Below, one piece after another: positions 48,451-63,524 of a DNA stretch of 64,000 bases. Source of the DNA: Vanilla planifolia (taxonomy: Eukaryota; Streptophyta; Magnoliopsida; Asparagales; Orchidaceae); the NCBI GenBank assembly GCA_023846275.1, contig CM043872.1:24971670-25035669 (forward strand), written 5' to 3'. Position 1 is the first letter of the stretch. Each line of letters opens with the position of its first letter. Made by a program: the position numbers and the translations under genes. Below the pieces are notes generated by a model, which was given only the letters and a program-made list of their open reading frames with translations, did no database searches and was not told where the DNA came from.

Positions 48451-51400
48451 AATAATAAAAGGAGCATGTATTCAAAATGACATAAACCCTTATTTTTTTA
48501 AAGATCAAGATGATATAAACCCTAAAATCAAGCTAACATGACTGGAATTAAGCATGTTGACATTTGGTAAAATCAATTTCATAAAATATATTATTTATAT
48601 ATACAAGTATTAAAATAATTATGAAATCTTGACAAGCATATCATAATTTTAAATTTAATCAAAAATATTATTTTGGTATATTAATAAAAAAGAATTCTTT
48701 AAGATGAGTCCAATGGCATTGGGTTTATACTTTTTAGATTAATAAATAACTAATTATAATTTTTTAGTTTTGATATAAATGTGAATTTCATAATTGTATT
48801 AAGGAAAAATTTATAATTAAATGAATTTTGATGTGGGAGAAATCAATTTTGTAAAAGATAGATTTGTAAATAAATTAGGCTAAATGTAGATTTGTAATTT
48901 TATGAATATAAATGATATGTTTGGTTCATATTCTAAGATCTAAAAAATAAAAAATATATTTTTAGAGATATCATCCTCACTACCAAGCATAGTATGTTGG
49001 ATCTCAAGTATGTCTTTAGATCTTATCTATCTATCATAAGCACCATGATATCAAACACATACACACATTTGACACAGAGTACAACGTGTTGGATCATAGG
49101 TGTGGTGACCTAACTTGACCTTTCATAGATTGGTGCCACAAATGCCTTTTCATCTTTTTTTATTCCTTAAAAATCAAATAACAAAAACATCTTTTCAAAT
49201 AAAAACTCTTTACAACCTTTATATATCAAAGCAAAAGTGAGTATAAAATTTCTCACAAAAATAGACTTTTAAAACAAGACTTTTAAATCCATATGTTCCC
49301 AAAAATTTGCTTATAATAATAATCTTCTATTCAACTTTACTATATTAACAACTATTACATGTTTTTTCTCAAATATAAATAGTAAGTTACACATCTAATG
49401 GAAGTCGATGTTATCTAAGTCATGTCATCATTGATTTAGTCATCATTGCTCCCATATACTCCTATGTAATGTCTTATGTTGTCATGTAATTACTAAGCTA
49501 AATAAACATGAGCCAATTGACACTTGCTCAACGGTAAAATTATGGATGTATATGTAAAGAAAATAATATTTGAGTAGTCGTATGTAAGGTCAGTTACAAC
49601 AATGTAATGTAACATAAGCATATGAATGATATCATATGAAAAAAATGAGCAATATGTAAGAATATTTGAAGTAAAAGCTTGTTCATTCTTATTTTTTGTC
49701 ATCTTTATACATTTTCTTATTTCCTTTCTCTTTTTATCTTCTTTAAGATTATCTTAGGATAAGGCTTACTTCATAAGAATTAAAAATATTTAAGAACCTA
49801 TTAGTCGCACTTAAATAACCTAGATTGAATGGTTCATTTAGCTCATCTTTGAAACAATTATTTCAAAATATTATTTGTCACTTTGGACAACAACTCATCC
49901 TATCATCTTTTAAAATATTTTCTCTCTTCATCAAGCTCTTTTTCTTTTAATTCTTTATCTCTATTTTCTCTTTTTACAAGCTCATCTTTTCTTTCTTTTG
50001 GTTATCATTATAAATAATGATTTACTAATTTTCTTTTCCTTATTATAGCACTATTATATTAGTATGACAAATAGATATAAAATAAACAAATCACATTTGA
50101 CATGTCCTAGTTTCATGTGAATTCAATCATGTGGCAAAAAATTTACAATACCAACGAGATTAATCATCTTAAAAATATCACATAAGATCATCATCTTAAG
50201 TTTCTATTCTTCTAACAAATAACATACATCAAACATCCATCATAAGCATGAACTTCCTTAACTTAATAGTTATCAAAACATTAATGTATCTAGCTATAAT
50301 ACATATTATATCAAATATAAACACAAAATATAAACTTTTTATCTTTTAAACCATGAGTAGTGGTCTTGTCCAAAGGTTTAGGGTTTGCCTCAAGCTCTCG
50401 ATGTTACAATACATTTTGAGTTTTTCCTTGGGTTTTTTCTTTTGTTATGCACTTAACGCCCCTTGGATTCTTTCCAAAAGCTTGAAAGCACTTTCTTTTT
50501 TTATTTCTCTCACTTTATCACATATCAACAAGCTAATCACTCTAGTGTTTCCAAAAAATCCTCTTAAGATCTACCTCACTTAATTTTATGCACAACCTAT
50601 GACTATAAGCATATTCAACCATTTATCTTCCACTAACAACTACTTTTGATTGATTTTATGTCTCTTCACCTTCATTTTCAACTTAACTCTAATAGTTTCT
50701 CATCAATTGAATACTCTCTTTGATAATTATTATAACCATTTTTCATTTTAGGTTTTCAAACTTCTTTATTTTTTTGTATCATATATGATCTATAACTTTG
50801 TATTGTAATATGAGTCAAATGTCTTTCCATTTTTTCTTATTTGTACTTATAATACTTATATGATTCATAGTTTCATATTGGATGATGAATCAAATTTCTT
50901 TTTTTTATACTTATCATACTTATACAATATACTTCGTCATACTTATGTGATAAGTTTTAACTTATGCAACTCAAAAATTCTCTTTACATTGTACTATATG
51001 ATATCCTTGTCGTCCTTGTACAATCTATTTTACTACATACTCTTGTTAGGTTGTAGTCAATAATTTCATGCATGATGTTATTCTTTGCCTTATTGTACCT
51101 ATATATATAAGTATGCTCATTATACTACATGATTCTTTCATATCTTACTCAACACATCAAACTTAGTTAAGTTATTTTTTTTCTCATTTTATCATACTTG
51201 TAAGATATTTACTTTTGTATTAATATGCTCTAATATTATCTTATCATTTGATCCATCCATTGTAAAGATACTTTGTTTTACATAAAATGTACCTATATGA
51301 TGGTTTAAACATACTTATATGATATTTATTTGACTTTTATAATTATTCACATAGCTCTCACTCCATCCTCTCTCTTGATCATATCATATGATCACTCAAT

Positions 51401-53734
51401 ATTGTCACACCCCAACAAGTAAAATTCTAAAATCCTTAAAAAATATGATAATAATACCAATATACTACGTCAAACAAAAGCTAGTAGCATAAAAACTAAA
51501 TACATTAAAACCAAATAAGCAAAGGTGACAAAACTATGATATTTTAATACTCAATATCAATATAACTAAAAGAAATAGTACCACACAAAATATAACTACC
51601 ATAAAGTGTGAAAAACTAACATAAGATACTGATATAATATTTTGAAATAAATAAAATATAATTATTTTCACATACAATGTCTATCACTTTGACACACATA
51701 TATAACAAGTTTTTATCCTAGGTTCTTAAACTATCATCTAAGGTCCTACAATTCTATGATTGTCGACATCTTGGTTTATAATATAAGTAGGAAATGTGAC
51801 GTAGGAGCATCTTGTGTTAGCTCATAACATATACCTGTTAATGTCGCACCCGTCCCATTCGAACTTAGAGTCATTCCTAATCTGAATATTATTTCGATTA
51901 GTCATCTTTGTCAACCATAGAGATTGACTACAACACAATATTATTTTTTATGATTATCTCCATTATTTTTACTTTATTTGATAAAACATATTTCATAGCA
52001 AAATATATCATTATCGATGTCAATCCCTATGCATGCGTCGTTAGTTATCGTTAGTCATCCATCATCATTTGATCATTTGCTGCTCCTAAATGTTGCTTTC
52101 TAATTGTCCAACATCACCTAGTCATCAAATATTATTAGGCTGCCCACTACTCCTTAGTTCCTATCATTGCTTGGCTACCTATTTGCTACCACCCTCTAGT
52201 CATCACTGACCATTGTCATCTGTCTCATCCATTATTAGCATCCTAATAGTATCGTCATTGATGTTTGATCATAATGTAGCATGATTGCATAATTTTTCTT
52301 ATATCACAATTTTTTATATATTTTTATATTTTATATTTAATGTGGTTCCTTACTTTGGTTTAATAATAAAATTTTAAAGTCTTTTTAGATTTTCAAATAA
52401 TTTAAAACTCCAAAATTATCTTTTCTCATATATTTTATATTTAATATTATTGATCCATTAAGAGTTAATGTTATAGAGTTCTAAAGATATCTTTTAGATT
52501 CTCAAATGATTTAACTCTAATATTATCTTTTTTTCTTTTTTTTTTCCACGCTCATGATATTTTTCAAAGATGCATTTTTTTTGTTTTTTTTTCATGCATT
52601 AAGTTCTTCATCCATTAATAAGAGAATCTCCTTCATTGTAATGTAATTATTGATGAATAAAATTTTTCTTATTTGTGTACTTTCATATTTATAAGCAAAG
52701 AGTGTGTGCCTAACTCTAATTAAAGAGATTTTAACTTCTCCTCCCTTGTAAGTGGTAAGGATCAAAAGTGAGAGACCTTCTGTTAGGAAAGTTGATAACC
52801 AAACAAATTTCTGCTTCTATTAATACCCATAAGTCTTCATCCACATTTTTACTCTCTTAATCAAATCACCAAACAATCACCTTCCTTTTTTACATCCTAT
52901 ATCCTAACCTATCATCTTGTTACCTCATTAACTAAGTCTTTTTGTTAACCTAAACCTTCACTTCATTGCCTTTTTTAATCTTCGATGCTCTATACTCCAA
53001 CTTCAATGGAAACGACAAGCCACAATTAGCAAAAAGGTACACTCTTTTTATAGTTTTTATTTTTTAAGTGATAATCTAAAGTTAAGATTACTCTTTCTTC
53101 TATTAAAATACTTCATATATAATTTATCTTAAAATCTATCTTTTATTTGTACAAAATTATATGTGATAAAACTCTTCAATACGATTTTATACTTGATTCT
53201 TAATATATTGTTACCTACTCTACTTAATAATCTATACTATAAATTTGAAGGTTAATTTTTGAATAATTATAAAATATCACACATGTCACCTAATCCTAAC
53301 TAATGTATGATATCTTCTAACATTCCTTAATAATTTGTTAAGTATCTCTAATAAAGCTTCAAATTAGATTCTCGTAGAAGTCTGATTTACCCTACATCAG
53401 AATGAGTTTGACACGCTTAACAAATAAAATACTAGTTATATTTAATAAAATAATATCAAAAATATAATAATATAACTAATAAAGAAATATGGAGCCATGA
53501 ATAAAACTATGTATAGTAATTTGTGAATAATAACACACTATTAATGCATATATCTCATATGTATATAGGTGAAGTACATTCATTATCATTTAATAATTAT
53601 ATGAAATATTATCTTTCTTTTCATATTTGATTTTATTTAGTATTTTCTTATTTCTTTTCCTTTTTTTTGAATTTTATTCTCCTTTGAGCTTAGTTCTATT
53701 CTATGACCTCTATCTCTTAAGGATCTTATATCAT
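48451..53734. other. AT-rich gene-free stretch
   Basis: This may include the decayed 3' LTR of the gypsy element (48.6-49.2 kb) but no matching 5' LTR was found. The text near 51,400 (gtcacacccc) and 51,840-51,900 is less AT-rich and LTR-like. No coding region is recognisable. Confidence 0.35.
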
Positions 53735-54080
53735 ATCTTATTATTACTTAATCTTGACCTTTGATATGTCATGACTCCATTTTTTAATACCACAACACCA
53801 GGGGATGGAGTACCTCATTCATGGCTATCACCATTATCAATTTCTAGTGTTGACAGAGAATGAAACCTTTGACTTCTAAGGGTGAAATTGAACATTACAT
53901 AACCATCACACTCAACAAGATCTTATGTTGATAAGGAACAAGACCTTAACATATTAGAGAACTATCTCTAAGCACTCATGATACCAAAAATAAAACATCT
54001 CATCATCACTTAACCTAGGCCTCTGACATGTCGAGCCCAACCTCTAAGGACCATAGCACCAGTGGGTAAAGTATATCATC
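53735..54080 (+). repeat. Two ~85-base direct repeats, 261 bases apart
   Basis: Copies at about 53,735-53,830 and 53,995-54,085 share a CTTAATCTTGACC or CTTAACCTAGGCC start, ATGTC, an ACCACAACACCAGG or ACCATAGCACCAGT block and a GGAGTA or AAAGTA end. They differ at about a quarter of positions. Origin unknown. Confidence 0.6.
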
Positions 54081-54220
54081 ATATATCTTATACATCAAAT
54101 CATTATAAGATAAAGTCACATTATTTTCTTTCTTATGATCTATTAGATCTCTTGGCTAGCCACTTTTTTTCTTTTTATTATATATATTCTAATTTATAAT
54201 ATTTGCACACAAACACATAC

Positions 54221-54226
<6 letters not shown>

Positions 54227-54280
<54 letters not shown>
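54227..54280 (+). repeat. (AT)n microsatellite
   Basis: About 54 bases of uninterrupted AT, preceded by an ACATATA-like run. Confidence 0.95.
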
Positions 54281-54285
<5 letters not shown>

Positions 54286-54409
54286 ATCAAATGTAGTTGA
54301 GTAATATAATAAAATAAAAAAAATATATAATTTATGTTATACATGCAAATTCTCACATTCTTATGCATATCTATGATATTCTAATAATACTATATTAAGA
54401 TATTATCCT

Positions 54410-54650
54410 ATTTGGTCATCTAATACCAACCCAAGTAGGAGTTTCCCTCAAAAGATGTATCAATATTTGAAGACCATGGTTTATTGTATGAATACTAAAA
54501 TCAATTACTCAGTAGCCAATATGGGATAACTCATCCTTATAGCCCTTCACTTAAAAAATTATAAAGAGTTGTTTTTTTAATTATTTCTCTCTCAAGACAT
54601 CACCCAATAATTACTTCTCACTCTCTTTAGTCCTGAGTGTTATAATATCA
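54410..54650 (-). repeat. Dispersed repeat family R, single unit at locus 4
   Basis: Read on the minus strand it opens ATAACACTCAGGACTAAAG and continues with TATTGGGTGATGTCTTGAGA and GATGAGTTATCCCATATTGG, the same order as the other members. Only one unit is visible here. Confidence 0.65.
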
Positions 54651-57600
54651 TAATATTAGCTAAAAAATTTAATAACTTACTTATATCATAATTATTTAAT
54701 TTGTATATCTGATAGTTTCAAGAGAGAACTTTCAAAAATCATCTTATACGATCACCACAATAAAAAAATTATAGAAGATTATTCGACCATAAACCCATTA
54801 GAAATTCACAAGCTTGATTATTTCACATGTCAAATAGCACTTACACACTATAAGAAAGACTTGGTTTGGTATTACTATTATGTGATTCTTGCAAGATGAA
54901 AATCAAAAACCTTTTTTTGTTCTACGAGTACTTCCTTTTCTTATCCAATTTATTGAATCCTTGCAAAAAGTCAAGCCAAATCTACATAGATCTCTCCTTC
55001 TCCCTTTCTTTTGAGCTCTCCTCACACTCCCTCTTCCTTTATATTAAAGCTGAATGTAGGTCAAAATTCAAAGAGATGAGGTTTATCTTTATTTTATGTC
55101 GAGCTTATCTTTGTAATATCTAAATGTTATTATTTATCTTTTTTCTTTTCAACTAAAAATAATTCACAAAATATTCAAATAATCTTTGATAAATACAAAT
55201 TATATACCTATAGATTCAAGCATGATGAGACCTTTGCAATAATATGCTCACAATTAGGATCTGACCATTATCATCTTTACATGCTCTTTTTGAGGTGCCT
55301 AATAATTAATACATCCATGGGTTTTGTATATGAAAAACATGAAATCCAATGTATAAGACATTATTTGGAAGAGTAATTGAGATAACTTTAACGGGTTATA
55401 TAAATGTTATACTATATAATTCTAAATATTCTTTTCCTTAGCTTATCAAACTCATTTACCCTTTTGGAGAGACTATACATCTATTATACTTGTACGATAT
55501 CCCTTGTTATAATTTATGATCTATTTAACTAAGTTTCTAATAATATCATATTAGATCATATTGTACAATATGTTATATTATATTATATGATCTTTTAAAG
55601 TTTTAAGAGATGATTTTAAAAAAATTCTAAGAAGTTTTAGAATTATATTTAACTTAAAATAACTTATTTTATAATATAGGATGTTATAGTAAGATATAAA
55701 TCTTTGAACTATATCTATCTAGTGGCTCTAGACACAACACATTAGAATGTCGGACAAAAGTCTTCAAACCAAAGGGGTTTAACATTTTATATAGTTTTAT
55801 TTGGATGGATGTTAATAAGAAGTCATTGATTATTATGATTATTATTAAATTTAGAGAGGATAATGATATGAAGATAATGAGGTTCTACAATCACATAGAA
55901 GATTAGAAATTAGGAATAAAGAAAAAATTAGTACTTACATCTCATTTGATTTTATGGTACATGCATCTTTTATGATATTTATTCCAATGTTTTCAAATGA
56001 TCTACAATCATATTTATAATGACATTTCTTTTATAATATATTATTTTTATATGATTTATTTATCAAGCTTATTAAAAAGTCTTACTAATGTTACATCACA
56101 AGTGATGCATTTATTATATCAAGGGCTAAGAATTATGATGCTATGGGAGAGGATTATACTTCAAAGATATGAGATATGAGACAATGTCTTATTTGTACTT
56201 GTTTTTGTATATTATTGTCATATTTGTCTTTGGTTTTGTACTTAGTATGGTCAATCATTTACATTTTTGTTATTAGTAAACTTTTAATTATATTAATATT
56301 TTTTGTCATTACTTGTTAAGATTGGAGTTTATAACTCATTATCAATCCCCTGTTTAAGGGTTTTTGTCATCACTTGTCAATTTAATTGTGTTTAATTTTT
56401 TATTTATCTATATTATTATGATTATAATTAAAAGAGACCTTGAACCTTCCTAAACTGAATGGAAAGCTCTAGAAAAATAGAGTGGAAAGTTCTCAAAAAA
56501 TAATTCTATGGTTACAACTTTTGATTCATCATTTAATAATTTTTCATGTCACTTTTCTTTAGTTGGAGAACTATTATTTTTTCAAGAATCTCCTTGTTGT
56601 ACTTTCTTAAGAGCCTAATTCTTGATTAGAAGGGATGCCAATCAAAGGTCTTTGCCCTCTTTCTCTATCTATTCAATGGACGGAAGAAGCTTTTGGGTTT
56701 TTCATATTGTCAAACAATTGAATGAAGAAAATTGGTGGTTAGTGCAATTACATGCAGGAATAAGGTTTAAATCTTTCAGTCTATTCAATGCATTTTTACT
56801 TGACACATCATAATTATAAATAACTCATCTTGTTATGAGCCCTTCTATCTTTAAGATCAAAATTTTTTGCTCTTTAAGGTTTTTTGTGTCTCTTACCAAT
56901 ATGCATTATTTCTTTATTCATGTATCTTATTTGCTAAATTAAAGCCAAATTTCTCAACACAAAGATGTTTCTATATACATCGAAGGCATCAATACTTATA
57001 CACAAGTATGAATCCAAAACTTTATTGTCAACATATATGATAAAAAGGAATACTTATGTTTTATTACATTATACTTTGAGCATGATCATATGTAATGTAT
57101 TATCAATAAAAAAAAGGTATAAATCATATCATGGAGAATAAAGAATCCTTATATAATTTCAAAGAGTGAAAAACTTCCTCGCATAATTAGCAAAGAGTGC
57201 AAAGCTTTTCTAAAGAGTTTGAGAAAAGCACAATGTTGAACTTCCAAAGAGATTTCTTAGGAAAGCATTGGCCTGGATATAAAAGGTTGTGTTGAAGTTC
57301 TTTGTGTTTTATCAAAAAAAGAGAGTAGCCCCTCTCATGGAGAAGGATGGGCATGGAGCATATGAAAAAATATATACTCCATCCTTTTTCACTTGCTCCT
57401 TAGAGTAATAAAAATAACACATTTGCATAAATATTTTATAATTTCAAAATACTCATGATTTGTTGTATGCAATTATGTTTTATAGATTCTTTAGGTATAT
57501 GTCCTGCGAGTGTAAGTTGATAATACTTTTTTCTTAAGTTCAAATAGATAATTGTAAAAAGAACTAAGGAAATCAACTTGCAACCATAGTCACACTTATT

Positions 57601-58634
57601 ATTTTATATTATGTTTTGAACTTTAAGTTGAATATTATCAATTGTTGTTATAATTATTATAATATATTTTGATTTGAATTTATCTATTGATAATGATTGT
57701 TTATCAATGCTTATTAGACTAGTTGCTATTTGAATTTTGGTGATTATGAAAATCAAAGACGTAGAAACATGATGTTAAAATTGAATATCTATAATAAAAA
57801 ATGTCGTCTTGACCATCATGCTCCTAAAATTCCAACATCAACAAAGATAGGCGTGACACCTCCTTTGTCAAATACAATGTGAGTGGTAAAAAAGTCTTGA
57901 TAAGATCCAAATTTCATATTTGCAACAACTTTCTAGCCCCTCTCGCAATCAAGACCATCTCACCTACTAATTTTCATCTTGAACTCATTTTCTTTAATAA
58001 CCCTTTTCCAATCTTCTGTGCTCTCATGTCCGTAAACAATTATTCTTCTTCCTTGTCACTCTCATTTATGTACTAAATTTGCTTACAGCATTCTTATTTA
58101 CTGTTAATTTTCACAGTTTTCTCAAACTCAAAGCACGAGTTCGTGCAATCTTTGAAATCAAAATATTTCAAGCAATTTTTTTTTTCAAATTTTATTGCTA
58201 CCAAATATATTTTATAATAATTTGATTTTTTGTGATATAAAAATACATTTTAAGGACATTTTGAAGTGACTTTAAAAGAGTTTTTCTTATCTTGCCCCAA
58301 TTTTATAGCATCCGAGTATTACGATTTTTTTTTTTTTTTTGCTGACTTTTAATTGATTTTACAAGAACTTAAGTTTCATATAAATAAAATTTACATAAGA
58401 AGTATTTATTGTAAACGGAATTTAAAAAACTTGATAAAGGCAACGTATTTTACAAGGAAGCCAAGCGGAACTTTATTCATAGTTACCATTAAAGACGAAA
58501 CGGATATGCATCAGCCAGCCCTCGCAACGGTCAGAAGGCATAATCTTCAAATGTGGAACGCTGAAGCGATAGGAAAGCGATGGAATGGAAAACTAAGGTG
58601 GAAATATACATACCTAACTGTGCTGCATCCAACC
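54651..58634. other. AT-rich gene-free stretch
   Basis: Short open frames without recognisable similarity. The part at 57,100-57,420 is slightly purine-rich. Nothing can be named. Confidence 0.4.
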
Positions 58635-58860
58635 TTTTAAAGTCGACATAGAGATCCACATCGATAAGATTAAAGATAGCATATTCTTCATGTTTCGGCC
58701 AATGCTTTTGTCTAATTCGTGTGCACTCACGTGCCGGAAATCATATGATAAACAGTTATCCTCGCCAAAGAAAGGAAGAAGGTGAACGTCAACATGATAC
58801 AACTGGCTTCATGATTGAGATGCCGAAGATAACTCGTCAATACATGCGACAATAATTACG
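58635..58860. repeat. Diverged duplicate segment, copy 1
   Basis: A GC-richer low-copy-looking segment that shares ordered blocks with 63,525-63,800: a CGATAAGATTAAAGAT start, ggccaat, a CACGTGCCGGAAATCATA block, CTTATCC or GTTATCC, and ATGATTGAGATGCCGAAGAT. A G-box CACGTG is at about 58,730. I do not recognise a protein in any frame of either copy, so it may be promoter-type sequence or a gene remnant. Confidence 0.55.
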
Positions 58861-61800
58861 AGGCTTTAGGCCGGCAACGACATACATGCATTCTTTGTCT
58901 TTGCATTGATTTGAAAAAACGAAGAAGGGAAACAATTGGGTTAAGAGTTAGTTCGTCTTTGCATTGTTAATATATTGTGTTTGAAGGTTCATATAAAATG
59001 AATGACATATTATTTCTTTGCTTGTATCAGGGATTATCAACGTTTAATATTATGGACGTATTGCAAATGACATAAGTACAAGCAATGGATAGTTTTCATG
59101 AATGAGTGCAAGATGAGAGTTATAGCTTTTTAAAAATGGACTTAAGGATGATTATGCAACTTATTAATTAGATGTGTAGAAACTTAAACATGATGATTAA
59201 GATAATGAATGAATTTAAGAGGAATGGCTTTTAGGAAAGAAATTAAGAAGTGAGAACTCGAACTGTGTATGTGAAGAGAATTTTAAAATTAGTTAGAATG
59301 GGTTGATCTGGGAGTAGCAAGGAACACAAATGTGTCCTACAAATGGGTTGGGAAATAGTTCTAATAATTTAGAATTGGTGGATGCAGAGTTGGGAAAAAT
59401 AAATAAGAAAAGTATGGTTGATTTGGCCTTTATTGGGATAGGATCAAAATAGGTTAGTTTTTAAATGGATTCACTTTGAGTAGTTGTTGAGAATAATTTC
59501 AATTTATCACACTATAAATTGCATATCATTTTCATCTACTTATTAGGATTTTGCCCAACTAGATAAACCAATTAATTTGACATTTTAGGAATTTTGAAAA
59601 CCTAAAATGATATACAATTTTGAGATTTAATTATGTTTTGTAGGTTACATATTAAGTTATGATGCTTTTAAATTTTTTAGTGATTCAACAAATTACAATA
59701 ATCTAAGTATCAACAAACAAATTCAAAAAAAAAAATTTTGATCAATATGCATAAAAAATAGCAACACGCATTTTTCTACAAATTGAAACAGTGCCATGTA
59801 AATCTTATATAAATAAGTAACTAAAAGAAATAAAAAATTAAGCAAAGATGGAATTCACCAAAAAGAATTTCAACAATGAATTAAAACACAAAGTTCTTTT
59901 ATTGAATTCTTACTATCATACATAATTTTACATAATCCCTTACAAATAATGCACAACATCTTATAAGATAAAAATGTTAAAGAGAGGAATTCACAAAGAA
60001 ACTTCACTTCAATTGATACAAGAGAGCTAAATTTTATTAATATAACATCACCAATTCTTTATTAAGAAGAAATCCCATACCTAATAAAAACAAGCCCAAA
60101 GTTGCAACTTTGATGGTTTTTCTTCTAGGACTATCTTGAGTAATCATTACACAACATCAGAAGATTCTTATTAATACCCCTAGTGGTAAGACAAAAAGCT
60201 TGTGCCTTGTTTTCTTTAGGGCAAATTAGAGACAATATCGACTCATCCATTATGCCATTATGCAATATGATATACACATAATATCCTATAAAAATATAAA
60301 AGATAATCAACTTATCCATGATCCACTAGACAAGTCTCATGGTAATAATAAATGTAAAACAAGATACATCATAAGATAATATTACAATATTTTATGATGC
60401 GTAGGAATGAACTTAATAATAGATATATAGAAAATAGGTCACATCAAACCTCTTCACTTGAAATCTCATCTCCATTAAGTATTTGTTAGTACCCTCATTT
60501 GCTTTGGTGGGAATAACTCTTCATTTAAGACAAATACATTTGATCCATCTACCATTATTCTTAGTCTTTTCACAAATGTTATGATAGGTGAAATGAGATT
60601 ATATGGATCTCATATTAACATGTTGAAAATATGGTAGTTGATCAAAACAAAGAGTGATGATAACAACTATATAGGAAACATCTTTGTCTGTTGTCTTAAA
60701 ACTTGAAAATGTTATTTTGTTTGTGAAATTTGGATCAAATAAGAACCAAACCCTTAAAGCCTCCAAGAATTTTGGAGTCTCATTAGTCATGACATATGCT
60801 CAAGAAGAATAACCTCTAATGATATCATCTCATCCTCTGATTATAGTAAGCCCACATGCAAATATAGCTCCAAGGCCTAACATTAAAAAAATAAGGCTCT
60901 TTGGTTAAATGTGGAGTTTTATCTACCTATTTTTATAAACAATATTTAATATTTTTTATTAACTTTTTGTCTTGGGGTGGACATAGATCAAATATTAAAT
61001 CGAACATCCTAACAATTATTTATGTATTTTTTAATTTCACATGTCATACAAAACATTTAACAATCAATAAAAGTTTCTAAAATAAATTTTTAATAATAAT
61101 TAAGAAATTTTAAAAGAACCTGTTGTTTTACTTATGATGATTAAGCTTAAGATTTTCATAATTCACCTTGCCATGTTTTTTAACATCGCTCTCAGTTTTT
61201 TTTACAAGTTCTATTGTACATAACCTCAAGGATAGTGATTAGCATAAGATGAGGTCTCTTTGGATGTTTTGCACGATGGTTCATCAATGAGAATCAAACG
61301 ATTGTTTCATTTGATTGAGGATTTTCCAAAATTTAACTTTTGTTGATATGACTTTATAATTACATTCCCAACTTATAAAGTTGATGATCACTTTAAAGAG
61401 GATTTATCTATATTTGATTTTTTAACCTAATGTATTTTTAGTTGATTTCTCCCAAGAGCCATATTGATCTATTCTAATCCACTTCACTTGTCATTTTTTA
61501 ACAGAAAGGTTTTACAAAAGCATGTAGATTGGATTTACTTTTCATAGAGGATGATGGCCGCATATTACAATTTTTTAGGAAATATATAGTACTTTTACTC
61601 GTTAAAGTCAAGGTTTTGAACCAGGGAGGATTAATGTAATACACCTTAGATGATCACTATTTAGACTTATTGTATTTGTTTTTTTAAGTTTTATTTCATT
61701 ATGTCATTTAGACTATTATGCTAATTTGTGATCCTTAGGTTCGTCTTATAGAATCATGGGTTAGTTGGTACTTTGTGAACTTATATAAATTAGTGTGTAT

Positions 61801-63524
61801 ATTAGATAACCTATTGTACTAACAGTTTTGCTGCTAGTCTAGCCATGATCAAACTAGGCAGACTGTTTCATACAATTATTCACCAATCTAGAGAGGTTAG
61901 TAGATTGTCTTGTGTTTTTGGTAGACCAATTGAGACATCTTGTTCAAAAGCCACCCCATGTTGTAATTTTTCAATGTTATTCCATCAGATTCTTTTTGTT
62001 TTTAATTGGAGAACATATATTGTAAGTCAGTTTGGGATATTTTCTCTTATGCCCAAACATTTGTTCAGTCTTGAAAAGTGAAGATGCTTTACGAATTTCA
62101 CTTGTACCAACATTTCTTTGCAAAATACTTCATATTAGCATGTGGTAACATTCCAAATTTGCAATCCTCCATGGTAACAAGATGTAAATGAATACTTAGT
62201 ATTACCTTTAGGGAAGATTGATTTGCTGCTCTTATTTTATTTCTTGATATTTGCTTTTCTTAAATTATCAAATTCATATGTTGTACCTCAATTTCAATGG
62301 ACATGTGCATTCACAGGCAATTTTGTGCATTGCATTGTTTGTGAAACCTAAACCATTGAAGTCCTAATAACATCAATAAACTAAAATAATTGCAAACTTT
62401 AAGTTCTCTAGAAATAATAATTGAAACTCAAAGATGAGAATAAAATTTCTATTTAGTTAAAATGTCTACATATTACTCATAATTTGTTCATAAGATTAAT
62501 ACTATTTAAAAACTCAAAATTATTATAGAAACAAACACTCATTATAGTGGAATAAGTTCACTTCATTTAAAATAATCCACATGATTAATTTGCCTCGTCA
62601 AGTCACTTAAATTATAACTTTTTTCTCTAATTTCGTACACTCTTAAATTTTGTAACACATAATCTTCACCTTGTTATACAAAATTTTTCATATATCATAA
62701 TTTATCCTATTAGTCCAAATATTACTGGTAAGTTGTTCTATCTCCACTCCTATTTATCTTCATATAATTGAAAGAATTTTTGTTCAAAGTTCAATATTAT
62801 TCAACAACTTATGTTTGTACAATTACTATGATTTTATTTTCTTTCTTTTGATTCATCAAAACATGCTTATATCATATATGTTGGATATTTTGAGTTCCAT
62901 TTGAAAATGAGGTTTTAAATTTTGTCTTTAAAAGAACTATTTTTTAAGCTCTATTTTTATTAATTATTTTTTATTAAAATTTATTTTTTACATATGTTTT
63001 AAAAGAATTTAATTATATTTTAAACTCAAAAATATGTAAATACAATCTTAGTCTTTTTTAAAGAACACAATTTTATTTTCTCTTACATTGGTTTAATCTA
63101 TTTTACCATTATGATATAACATCTCATTAATATTACAACATAATTTTCTTCATAAGTATTTTCAAAGAATTTTAAACAAAAAATATTTATGTCTTGATTC
63201 GTCTCTATTCTAAATCACTATATATATTAAAATACCATCAAATCTTTCTTTTTGTTTAGTTTTTATCAGAATTTAAGAATTTTACAAATAATTTGATCCC
63301 ATGAGATCAAAATTGATTACCAACAGTAAACCTATTTTGCTGTCTTTTAATCCTCTTAAAGTAACTTGCATTAATCCACCCTTTTTCACGGTCTAACATA
63401 GCTTTTAAATCATCATTTTTCCAAACCAAATTTAGAAATTAAAAAACTTGCAAATGGTAAGCGAATTGAATGACATCTTGTGACCGTTATGATGACTGGT
63501 TGATATATATCCGTTTGTTCTTTC
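58861..63524. other. AT-rich gene-free stretch
   Basis: No recognisable coding region. A minus-strand open frame at 60,599-60,790 and a plus-strand one at 61,845-62,081 show no family I can name. No LTR edge is supported. Confidence 0.4.
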
